Positions 26,395 through 33,630 of a stretch of DNA of 54,862 nt are shown one piece after another. Source of the DNA: Bacteroidales bacterium (GTDB lineage: Bacteria; Bacteroidota; Bacteroidia; Bacteroidales; UBA932); NCBI GenBank assembly GCA_017651465.1, contig JAGCCX010000030.1, positions 1-54,862 of the forward strand, read 5' to 3'. Position numbers and translations under genes: made by a program. Position 1 is the stretch's first letter. Each line of letters opens with the position of its first letter. The notes under the pieces were generated by a model, which ran no database searches, had not been told where the DNA came from, and was given only the letters and a program-made list of their open reading frames with translations.

Positions 26395-26823
26395 ATGAAA
26401 AAGATATTTGCTATAGCTTTTGCAGTTATCCTCGGCCTGGGCGTACTCTCCTGCAGCAAGGAGGAGTTCCCGGAAGGAGCGGACTTGACCAGCCTGCGTG
26501 TGGCACTCTCTCCGGAACCTTCCGCCATTCCCGCGGCGGGCGGCAGCTTCGAAGCGGCAGTGGTAGTAAACCAGGGTCCCAAACTCGACGTCCCGTGGGA
26601 GGTGTCGGTGGACGGAACGCCCGGCTGGACTACAGTAAGCAAGATCCGTTACAAATCTCATTTTACCGGCACCTACAGCGGAGACGATATGGACGTGGAG
26701 CAGGATGGCATATCCTGTACTTTGTCGGCCAACACTACCGGCAAGAAACGCACGGTCAATCTGCGCTTTACAGTTGCCGACGGCAGGTCGATAATCTATA
26801 CAGTTACACAGTCAGCCAAGTAA
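26395..26823 (+). CDS. BACON-domain lipoprotein
   Basis: 142 residues from the ATG at 26395; an in-frame ATG 12 nt earlier is possible. Lipobox LGVLSC (Cys16). The rest is one BACON-like beta-sandwich (PSAIPAAGGSFEAAVVVN, LDVPWEVSVDGTPGWTTVS, NTTGKKRTVNLRFTVADGR, TVTQSAK). Such domains are common on surface lipoproteins of uptake loci and may bind carbohydrate or act as spacers. The stop is immediately followed by the ATG of the phosphodiesterase gene. Confidence 0.82.
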   Translation: MKKIFAIAFAVILGLGVLSCSKEEFPEGADLTSLRVALSPEPSAIPAAGGSFEAAVVVNQGPKLDVPWEVSVDGTPGWTTVSKIRYKSHFTGTYSGDDMDVEQDGISCTLSANTTGKKRTVNLRFTVADGRSIIYTVTQSAK

Positions 26824-27750
26824 ATGAAAACTTTAAAACTATTTGCATTGCTTGCCGCCGCAGCTCTTGTGGCCTACTCTTGTGACAACAAGATCGACAT
26901 TCCCCAGCCCAAGGGAGGGGAAACCGGCGAAGAGCAGACCGACGAGCCGGGGGTCTTCACCACGGAGCCCGCGCCCTGCGACAACAGGGTCGTGGCGCAC
27001 CGCGGCGGCTCCCGCGAGAGTGGCATTCCCGATAATTCCCGTGCAGGCCTTAAGTACACAATGTCGCTTAAGTGCTATGCGATGGAGTGCGATATCTATT
27101 GGACCAAAGACAACAATGTTATCATCGGACACGCCACGGACACGTACTTTATCAACGGCCTGAAGCCTTGGGAGCATACTCTCGCGGAGATCCGCAAGGC
27201 CGGGGTGCTCAAGAACGGAGAGACTATTCCTGTTCTCGAGGATTTCCTTGATATAGTGCAGGTTGAGGGCAATTGTACCAAACTCGTCCTGGATATAAAG
27301 AACCTCGACGGAAACCTTACGGCCTATCCTATAAAGGCAGTGCAGCGCGCCTGCGAGATAATCAAGGAGCGCAAGGCCGAGAAGTTCTGCGAGTTCATCT
27401 GCACCGGCAACGAAACCGTTGCCGCCGCAGCCGCCAACTGTATGGTCGTTTATGGTATTCCCGTGGGCTGGATGGCCAACAAGAATCCCGCCGGCCACAA
27501 AGCCAAGGGTTTCAGCTGGGCCAACCTGTCGGCCAAGAGCTATATGTCTCCTTACGGCGAGGGCGAGCGCACGATCGACGAGTTCAAGAATGCAGGTATG
27601 CAAATCAGTGTTTTCAATATCGACAAAGCCTCCGGTGACGGCAACGCCGTATATTCCGACGATGCTGTCAACTATTATGTCAACCGCTACGCTGACCTTA
27701 GGTTTATTTGTACCAATTATCCCCAGTGGATGTTATCGAAACTAAAATAA
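26824..27750 (+). CDS. Glycerophosphodiester phosphodiesterase lipoprotein
   Basis: 308 residues. Lipobox VAYSC (Cys20), a short acidic linker (GGETGEEQTDEPG), then a GDPD TIM barrel from about 55. VVAHRGG (catalytic His), IPDNSRAGL (PENT-like motif with Asp for Glu), ECDIYWTKD (metal-ligand Glu and Asp) and IIGHA are present. The third metal ligand, usually Glu in LEIK, reads Asp in LVLDIKN, a mild substitution. The enzyme would release glycerol-3-phosphate from glycerophosphodiesters at the cell surface or periplasm. It lies in the SusCD operon with no gap after the BACON gene, and a GlpT-like transporter starts 2 kb downstream, so the locus looks built for glycerophosphodiester use. Confidence 0.93.
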   Translation: MKTLKLFALLAAAALVAYSCDNKIDIPQPKGGETGEEQTDEPGVFTTEPAPCDNRVVAHRGGSRESGIPDNSRAGLKYTMSLKCYAMECDIYWTKDNNVIIGHATDTYFINGLKPWEHTLAEIRKAGVLKNGETIPVLEDFLDIVQVEGNCTKLVLDIKNLDGNLTAYPIKAVQRACEIIKERKAEKFCEFICTGNETVAAAAANCMVVYGIPVGWMANKNPAGHKAKGFSWANLSAKSYMSPYGEGERTIDEFKNAGMQISVFNIDKASGDGNAVYSDDAVNYYVNRYADLRFICTNYPQWMLSKLK

Positions 27751-27760
27751 TCACATAGAT

Positions 27761-29683
27761 ATGAAAATCAAATCCCTTCTCCTTTCTGTCCTGGCCTTGT
27801 CAGCCTTTGTGGCCTGCCAGGAGAAACAGTCGATCCTGACACCCTCCCAGGTGTCCCTGGATCCGCTTATCCTGAAGGTGTCGGCAGACGGTGAAACCAA
27901 GACCGTCGCCCTCAAAGCCAACTGTGATTGGGAAGCTTCCGGCCCTTCGTGGCTGACTGTAGCTCCCGCTTCCGGTACCGGCGACACTTCCATCTCCATT
28001 ATCGTTCCCGCCAATGAAGGCAAAGAGCGCGACGGCGAGGTTACCGTTACGGCCACCGATGCCAAGAGCGTTGCCAAGGTACTCATTGTCCAGTCCGGCG
28101 TCACCGTTACTCCCGAAGGTCCTGACGGTCCCGATAATCCTCCCACTCCTGAGAATCCCAATGAGATCAAGAATGTCGAGCAGCTGGCCGCTTTCCTGAA
28201 CGGGGCCGCCTCGCTTGCCGCCGATGAGGAATTCACCATCGAGGCTGATATCGACTGCGGAGGAGCCAAGATCGCTCCTGCCGGAGCATTCTCAGCTACC
28301 CTCGACGGCAAGAACCACAAGATCTACAATTACATTGTCGAATCGGCCGAGGCCACTTCGGGTATATTCCTCAGCGTCAACGGAACTATCAAGAACCTGG
28401 TGCTCGGATCCAGCGACGGCAAGTCCTGGGACGGTACTTCTTCCGTTGGATATGTTTCTGCCGATGCTCCTACCGGCCATACCGGTGGTGTGTGCGCTAT
28501 GCTTGCAGGTACTCTCGACAACGTCAAGAACTTCGCCAAGGTGGTTGTGCCTATGAACAATTCCGGCGGTGTATCCGGCATAGGCGGCCTCGTGGGCGCT
28601 ATGGATTCTCCGTCATCTATTCTCAACTGCGAGAACGGTGGTATAATCGAGCTTTCCGGTACTATGGCCAACGGTGCTTACGCCGGCGGTATAGTGGGTC
28701 ACGCCAACAATGCCGAGGCCCTCATCCAGAAGTGTATCAACTCCGCCGATCTGGAGTACTCGTTGGAGAACGGCAAATATATGATGTACGGCGGTATCGT
28801 CGGTTGCTCTCACGTGGGCTCCGTGGTTGACCAGTGCCAGAACCTTGGCGACATCACCCTGAACCAGAGCGGTACCGAGACTGCAGGTACTTATATGATG
28901 ATTGCCGGTATCGCCGGAGCGCTCTATACTGGTGCCGTGGTTACCAACAGTGTAAACAAGGGTAACGTCTCTTCGAACCGTATGCAGGTGAGCCGTATCG
29001 GCGGTATTGTCGGTACCCTTAACTCCAGGGGTCTTATCGAGGGCTGTGTCAACGACGGCAAGGTCTCGATCAAGCAGGCTGCTGCAAATGCCAACTGGCA
29101 GGCTGCCGGCGGTATCTGCGGATTCCAGGAGAAAGAGAATTCCGACAACATCATCCGTAAGAACACCAACAACGGTGCCGTGGAGGTGGAGGTCGAGAAC
29201 GCTACGACCCACGCCAACAAGGTGACCGCGGGCGGTATTATCGGACTCGGAGTCCTGGGTCTGGAGATTTCCGACAATGTCAACAACGGCTCCGTGAGCA
29301 TAGTCAACAAGGCTGCAGGTCCCGTTTATGCCGGTGGAATCGTTGGCTGGTTCAAGGGCGCAGGCACCTTCACCAAGGGTAACGAGAACAAGGGCGCGGT
29401 AACTGCCAAGACTTCCGACGATACGGCTTCCGTTGCCGGCGGCGTGGTAGGTTATTCCAGCGACGCTTCCAATACTTGTACTTCCGACAAGAACACGGGT
29501 GCCATCACATGCGGCAATGCTGCTGCCGCCGGATCGATTGCAGGTACCAACGCAGGTGCGCTTACCGACTGTGTGGCAGGCGGCTCCGTCAACGGTACAG
29601 CTCTTACCGACGCTAATTTTGCAACATTGATTCAGGGTACCAGCAGTACCGGTACAGCTACCGGAACCACCCTGGCAAAATAA
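27761..29683 (+). CDS. BACON plus glycine-repeat surface lipoprotein
   Basis: 640 residues. Lipobox SAFVAC (Cys19), one BACON domain at about 30-110 (LILKVSADGETKTVALKANC, GPSWLTVAPASGTGDTSI), a Pro-rich linker (GPDGPDNPPTPENPN), and then repeats with GGVCAM, GGIVGH, GGIVGC, GGIVGTL, GGIIGLG and GGIVGW at intervals of 40-70 residues. The repeats are the same style as in the partial protein at 1-2562 but there is no FISUMP end. It is the last gene of the SusCD operon, before a terminator. It is probably a surface binding protein for the same substrate. Confidence 0.82.
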   Translation: MKIKSLLLSVLALSAFVACQEKQSILTPSQVSLDPLILKVSADGETKTVALKANCDWEASGPSWLTVAPASGTGDTSISIIVPANEGKERDGEVTVTATDAKSVAKVLIVQSGVTVTPEGPDGPDNPPTPENPNEIKNVEQLAAFLNGAASLAADEEFTIEADIDCGGAKIAPAGAFSATLDGKNHKIYNYIVESAEATSGIFLSVNGTIKNLVLGSSDGKSWDGTSSVGYVSADAPTGHTGGVCAMLAGTLDNVKNFAKVVVPMNNSGGVSGIGGLVGAMDSPSSILNCENGGIIELSGTMANGAYAGGIVGHANNAEALIQKCINSADLEYSLENGKYMMYGGIVGCSHVGSVVDQCQNLGDITLNQSGTETAGTYMMIAGIAGALYTGAVVTNSVNKGNVSSNRMQVSRIGGIVGTLNSRGLIEGCVNDGKVSIKQAAANANWQAAGGICGFQEKENSDNIIRKNTNNGAVEVEVENATTHANKVTAGGIIGLGVLGLEISDNVNNGSVSIVNKAAGPVYAGGIVGWFKGAGTFTKGNENKGAVTAKTSDDTASVAGGVVGYSSDASNTCTSDKNTGAITCGNAAAAGSIAGTNAGALTDCVAGGSVNGTALTDANFATLIQGTSSTGTATGTTLAK

Positions 29684-29700
29684 TATTGCTTAATATGTCG

Positions 29701-29730
29701 AAAGGCGCGGCTTTTTGTCGCGCCTTTTTT
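29701..29730 (+). terminator. Rho-independent terminator
   Basis: A 9-bp stem (AAAGGCGCG at 29701-29709 with CGCGCCTTT at 29719-29727) with a T-rich loop is followed by more T. It closes the sigma/SusCD/phosphodiesterase unit. The next 100 nt to glpT contain a TATATTTA box and a GGCAGCTGCC palindrome (29799-29808) but no clear gene. Confidence 0.88.
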
Positions 29731-29829
29731 GTATATTTACAAGTCGGTTCGCTCTCTTGGGCCGAGCGGCACAAAACTAACAACTGAAGGCTGGACAGGG
29801 CAGCTGCCTGGCGTTAAATAAACGAAGAT

Positions 29830-31167
29830 ATGGCTGAAGTCAAAAAGACCAAACACTCTTTCAAGTATTGGCAGTGGAGAGTCATCATCTGCTCGATGAT
29901 AGGCTACGCGATGTTCTACTTCGTGCGCAAGAACTTCTCCTTTGCCATCCCAATGTTACAGGAGGTTTATCCCGACATCACCAAGGCGCAGTTCGGCGCC
30001 ATTATCTCGGCTGGAGGTATAATCTATGGTATATCCAAGCTGATTAACGGCGTCATAGGCGACCGCACCAACGCCCGCTGGCACCTGGTCATCGGCCTGG
30101 GAATCTGCGTGGCAGTCAATTTCCTCTTCGGATGGACCGACAAGCTGACCACGATGATTACCGGCGCCTCCGGCGGCCCCGATTTCATAGGAGGCTTCAT
30201 AGCCATTATGTCGGTGCTGTACATAATCAACCAGATATTCCAGGGCTGCGGCTTCGCCCCGTGTAACCACTTGATGGTGAACTGGGTGCCGCCGCACGAG
30301 CTGGCCACCAAGATGAGCATCTGGAACACCTCGCACAGCGTGGGCGCTTTCATCGCTTCCATCATCTGCGGTTATATGACCAGCTGGCAGCTTTGCTTCT
30401 GGGTGCCCGCCACCATATCGCTGTTCGGTGTGTTTTTCATCATAATCACGCTTCGCGACACTCCCAAGTCGGTGGGCCTCCCCGAGCTGCCCAAGGTTGA
30501 GGGCGAGCTGGACGAGAGCAAGGGCAAAGACAACAAAGAGTGGCGCAAGTTCTTGATGAAGAAAGTGTTCCTCAATCCTGTCATTTGGATCCTCGCCCTT
30601 ACCGACCTGTTCGTTTACGTGGTGCGCTTTGCCATCCTCGACTGGGGCCCTTCGATGCTCCAGGATATGGGACTCAGCCAGGCCCTGTCGGGCTGGACCG
30701 TGGCAATTTTCGAGGTGGCCGGCTGCCTTGGAATGATCTTCGCCGGATATATTTCGGACAAGCTCTTCAAGAGCCGCAGCCAGAGGGTCTGCGCCATTGA
30801 GATGGTGCTTGTGGCCCTTTGCCTTGTAGCCCTGCATTACATTCAGGATATGCACTCGCCGGTGCTCTTCCTCGCCGTGCTCGCCCTTGCTGGATTCTTC
30901 CTCTACGGCCCTCAGGCCCTCCTGGGCGTTGTGGCATCCAACGAGGTATCCAAGAAGGCCGCCTCTTCGGCCGTAGGTATCATCGGCTTTATGAGCTACC
31001 TGAGCACCCTCATCACCGGCTATCCTCTCGGCAAGTTCGCCGATACTTACGGCTGGCATCCTATCTTCCTGCTTATGGCCGTGGTATCAGTGATAGGCTT
31101 CGTGCTCATCATCACTCTGTGGAACCTTAAAGACCGCTCCCGCAGCGTCGTGACGGAGGAAGCCTGA
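29830..31167 (+). CDS. glpT: Glycerol-3-phosphate:phosphate antiporter (GlpT-like, OPA family)
   Basis: 445 residues with 12 predicted membrane helices of the major facilitator superfamily. The substrate-site residues of E. coli GlpT seem conserved in context: Arg in FVRKNFSFAIP, Lys in ISKLINGVIGDRTNAR, His in NTSHSVGAFI and Arg in VYVVRFAILDWGP. This favours glycerol-3-phosphate over hexose phosphates, although OPA members are hard to separate by eye. It follows the glycerophosphodiesterase locus and its TGA overlaps the ATG of ptsH (TGATG), so transporter and PTS proteins are cotranscribed. It should exchange cytoplasmic phosphate for external glycerol-3-phosphate. Confidence 0.88.
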   Translation: MAEVKKTKHSFKYWQWRVIICSMIGYAMFYFVRKNFSFAIPMLQEVYPDITKAQFGAIISAGGIIYGISKLINGVIGDRTNARWHLVIGLGICVAVNFLFGWTDKLTTMITGASGGPDFIGGFIAIMSVLYIINQIFQGCGFAPCNHLMVNWVPPHELATKMSIWNTSHSVGAFIASIICGYMTSWQLCFWVPATISLFGVFFIIITLRDTPKSVGLPELPKVEGELDESKGKDNKEWRKFLMKKVFLNPVIWILALTDLFVYVVRFAILDWGPSMLQDMGLSQALSGWTVAIFEVAGCLGMIFAGYISDKLFKSRSQRVCAIEMVLVALCLVALHYIQDMHSPVLFLAVLALAGFFLYGPQALLGVVASNEVSKKAASSAVGIIGFMSYLSTLITGYPLGKFADTYGWHPIFLLMAVVSVIGFVLIITLWNLKDRSRSVVTEEA

Positions 31168-31430
31168 TGAAAAGTGCAGAAGTAATTCTTGGCGCCCCCA
31201 CCGGGCTGCACGCCCGTCCGGCATCCGAATTGGTCAAGCTGGTCAAGGGGCTGGAAGGCTCCCGGGTGACCATTACCTGCGGAGAGCGCAGCGTGAACGC
31301 CGCTTCTATGCTTTCGCTGCTCTCGCTGGGCATCAAAAGCGGGACTTCTTTGACAGTGAGCGTCGATGGCGGTGAAGAAGACGCCGCGCTGGAGGCGGTT
31401 ACCGGATTCATCGAATCAATTAAAGAATAA
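31167..31430 (+). CDS. ptsH: PTS phosphocarrier protein HPr
   Basis: 87 residues. GLHARPA gives the phosphorylated His15. Ser47 in AASMLSLLSLG aligns with regulatory Ser46 of Firmicute HPr. It passes phosphate from enzyme I to IIA domains such as that of MtlA encoded 4 kb away. The ATG shares its A with the glpT stop, and the TAA overlaps the ptsI ATG (TAATG). General PTS proteins are uncommon in Bacteroidales. Confidence 0.95.
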   Translation: MKSAEVILGAPTGLHARPASELVKLVKGLEGSRVTITCGERSVNAASMLSLLSLGIKSGTSLTVSVDGGEEDAALEAVTGFIESIKE

Positions 31431-32857
31431 TGATAGTCAGCGGACCGGCAGTTGTCTGGAGGCGGAATGCATCCCAGGGTGCGGTCCGCTCTTTTGATGA
31501 GGCGTTCGCCATTGTCCGCGCCGATCTTGCCGCGCTTGCGGCGGGAAACCCCGTCTTTTCGGCGCATCTTGAGATGCTGGACGATACTATGCTCTGCGAT
31601 GCGGTGCAGGAGGGTATCAGCTCCGGTCTTGCTCCCCTCGATGCCCTGGATGCCGCAAGAGACGGTATCGTGGCTATGTTCGAGGGCATAGATGACGAGT
31701 ATCTGAAGGCCCGCGCCGACGATGTGAGGGACGTTTTCGGGCGCCTTCGGGAGGCTATGGCGGGAGAGGCTTCAGGCGGCGTGGAGCAAATGCCCCGGGG
31801 CAGTATCCTGGTTGCTGAAGAGCTGCTCCCTTCCGATACTACACGCCTCGATTTCAAATCTCTCGGAGGCATACTATGCCACAAGGGAAGCAGTACCAGC
31901 CACGTCTGCATCATTTCCCGCGCCAAGGGCGTTCCCATACAAGTCGGGGTTGATATTTCCGGTATCAGTGAGGGCGATACGGTGCAGGTTGACGACCCTC
32001 TCGCGGGTTGTCTGCAGTCGATTGCCTCCAGGGCAAGGGCTTCGGGACTCAAGGTTTATGTCAATGCTGCCAACCTCGATGAGATTCGCTCCGGAATCGA
32101 GGCCGGAGCGGAGGGTGTTGGCATATTCCGCACCGAATTCCTCTTCCTGAACCGCAGCTCCGTGCCCTCGAGAGAGGAGCACGCAGCTATTTACAAGGAG
32201 GCTCTGTTAAGCTGCGGGGGAAGGCCCCTCGCCCTTAGGACTATGGATATCGGGGGCGACAAGCAGCTCCCGTATCTGCCTGTGCAGGCAGAAGATAACC
32301 CGTTCCTCGGGCTTCGCGGAATACGCTTCAGCCTGCTTCATACTCATATTTTCATTCCTCAATTGGAAGGAGCCCTCGATGCTGCCCGGAGTGTGCGGGA
32401 TATCCATCCGGAGTGGTTTGAAGGAGGCAGTCCGCTGCATCTGATAATACCTATGGTGAGCTGTGCAGTGGAGATTCTTCAGGTGCGCGACATCCTGGGC
32501 TGGCTAGCCCCCGATTACAGGAGCCTGCTCGAGCTGGGCATAATGATCGAGACTCCGGCCGCGGTGCTGGATGCCCCGGCCCTTGCCGCAGAATCGGACT
32601 TTTTCAGCGTCGGAACCAACGATCTGACCCAATACATAATGGCCGCCGACAGGGGAGAGGCCGCCGTGGCCTATCTGTACGACTCCTTCGCCCCTGCGGT
32701 ATTCAAGGCTCTCCAGCTTACCGTCGCGGCGGCACACGACGCAAAAATACCGGTCGGCATTTGCGGCGAGATGGCCTCTGACCCGCGTGCGACCGGTATT
32801 CTTATCGATCTGGGCTTCGATTCACTCAGCCTTTCCAGACTGGAGCCTATTCAGTAG
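31430..32857 (+). CDS. ptsI: PTS enzyme I (phosphoenolpyruvate-protein phosphotransferase), C-terminally short
   Basis: 475 residues, about 100 fewer than E. coli enzyme I. The phosphorylated His158 is in GSSTSHVCIISRAKGVP. The PEP-binding half shows GVGIFRTEFLFLNRS, RTMDIGGDKQLPY, NPFLGLRGIR, FFSVGTNDLTQY and Cys445 in GICGEMASD. The protein stops soon after the last of these (SLSLSRLEPIQ), lacking roughly 50 residues that form the dimer-side end in E. coli. The 3' end overlaps the convergent nagB gene by 11 bp. The N-terminal linker is also short. All catalytic residues remain, so activity is likely. Confidence 0.93.
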   Translation: MIVSGPAVVWRRNASQGAVRSFDEAFAIVRADLAALAAGNPVFSAHLEMLDDTMLCDAVQEGISSGLAPLDALDAARDGIVAMFEGIDDEYLKARADDVRDVFGRLREAMAGEASGGVEQMPRGSILVAEELLPSDTTRLDFKSLGGILCHKGSSTSHVCIISRAKGVPIQVGVDISGISEGDTVQVDDPLAGCLQSIASRARASGLKVYVNAANLDEIRSGIEAGAEGVGIFRTEFLFLNRSSVPSREEHAAIYKEALLSCGGRPLALRTMDIGGDKQLPYLPVQAEDNPFLGLRGIRFSLLHTHIFIPQLEGALDAARSVRDIHPEWFEGGSPLHLIIPMVSCAVEILQVRDILGWLAPDYRSLLELGIMIETPAAVLDAPALAAESDFFSVGTNDLTQYIMAADRGEAAVAYLYDSFAPAVFKALQLTVAAAHDAKIPVGICGEMASDPRATGILIDLGFDSLSLSRLEPIQ

Positions 32858-33626
32858 CCTTGAAATAGCGATAGCTGTTGACCTTGAGCTCTCCGGCTGC
32901 AGGATCGTCGCAGGCAATGATGCCGGCGGGATGCATCTGCATAGCGCTGAGAGTGCAATAGTGAGAGATGGGGCCCTCGACGGCGTCCTTTACGGCGTGA
33001 GCCTTCTTGGAACCGAATGCCAGAACCACTACTTCCTTTGCTCCCATAACAGTGGCGACGCCAACGCTGAGTGCCTGTGCGGGCACCTGCTCGGGGTCGT
33101 TGTCGAAGAAACGCGAATTGACCTCGCGGGTCTGGGGGGTAAGGGTGATTACGCGGGTGCGTGACTCAAGAGAGGAGAAAGGCTCGTTGAAAGCGATGTG
33201 TCCGTCTTCTCCCACGCCTCCGAGGAAGAGGTCGAAACCACCGGCCTTCTCGATAGCCTCCTCGTATGCGGCGCACTCTGCGTCGAGGTCGGGAGCGTTG
33301 CCGTTAAGGATGTGGATGTTGGCTGCGGGTTCGTCGATCTGGTCGAAGAGGTACTTATGCATAAAACTATGGTAGCTCTCGGGATGCTCGACGGGGAGGC
33401 CTACATATTCATCCATATTGAAAGAAATGACGTTCTTGAACGACACCTCACCGGCCTTGACCAGGCGGATGAGCTCGTTGTAGGTCTCGATGGGAGTGGA
33501 GCCGGTGCAAAGACCGATAACAAAAGGCTCCGATGTGCGTGCAGCTTTTTCGTTGATCTTTGCTGCAATGTAACGGGCGGCCCATACGGAGGCCTCCTTC
33601 ATTGTGTCACGGATTATAAGTTTCAT
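32847..33626 (-). CDS. nagB: Glucosamine-6-phosphate deaminase
   Basis: 259 residues, typical for NagB. Catalytic residues keep E. coli numbering: Asp72 (NMDEYVG), Asp141 and His143 (GEDGHIAFNEP) and Glu148. It converts glucosamine-6-phosphate to fructose-6-phosphate and ammonia. It is the third gene of the mtlA / NagB-PIG-L / nagB operon, starting 4 nt after the fusion gene, and its 3' end overlaps ptsI. Confidence 0.97.
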   Translation of the reverse strand: MKLIIRDTMKEASVWAARYIAAKINEKAARTSEPFVIGLCTGSTPIETYNELIRLVKAGEVSFKNVISFNMDEYVGLPVEHPESYHSFMHKYLFDQIDEPAANIHILNGNAPDLDAECAAYEEAIEKAGGFDLFLGGVGEDGHIAFNEPFSSLESRTRVITLTPQTREVNSRFFDNDPEQVPAQALSVGVATVMGAKEVVVLAFGSKKAHAVKDAVEGPISHYCTLSAMQMHPAGIIACDDPAAGELKVNSYRYFKATE

Positions 33627-33630
33627 AATG

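Noticed and set aside
25120-26661. 513-residue minus-strand frame over susD and the BACON gene
   Set aside because: Crosses two genes and a gap without any domain; shadow of codon bias.
29790-29815. Palindrome GGCAGCTGCC upstream of glpT as an operator
   Set aside because: Only 10 bp and a single copy; no regulator gene nearby, so left as a note.
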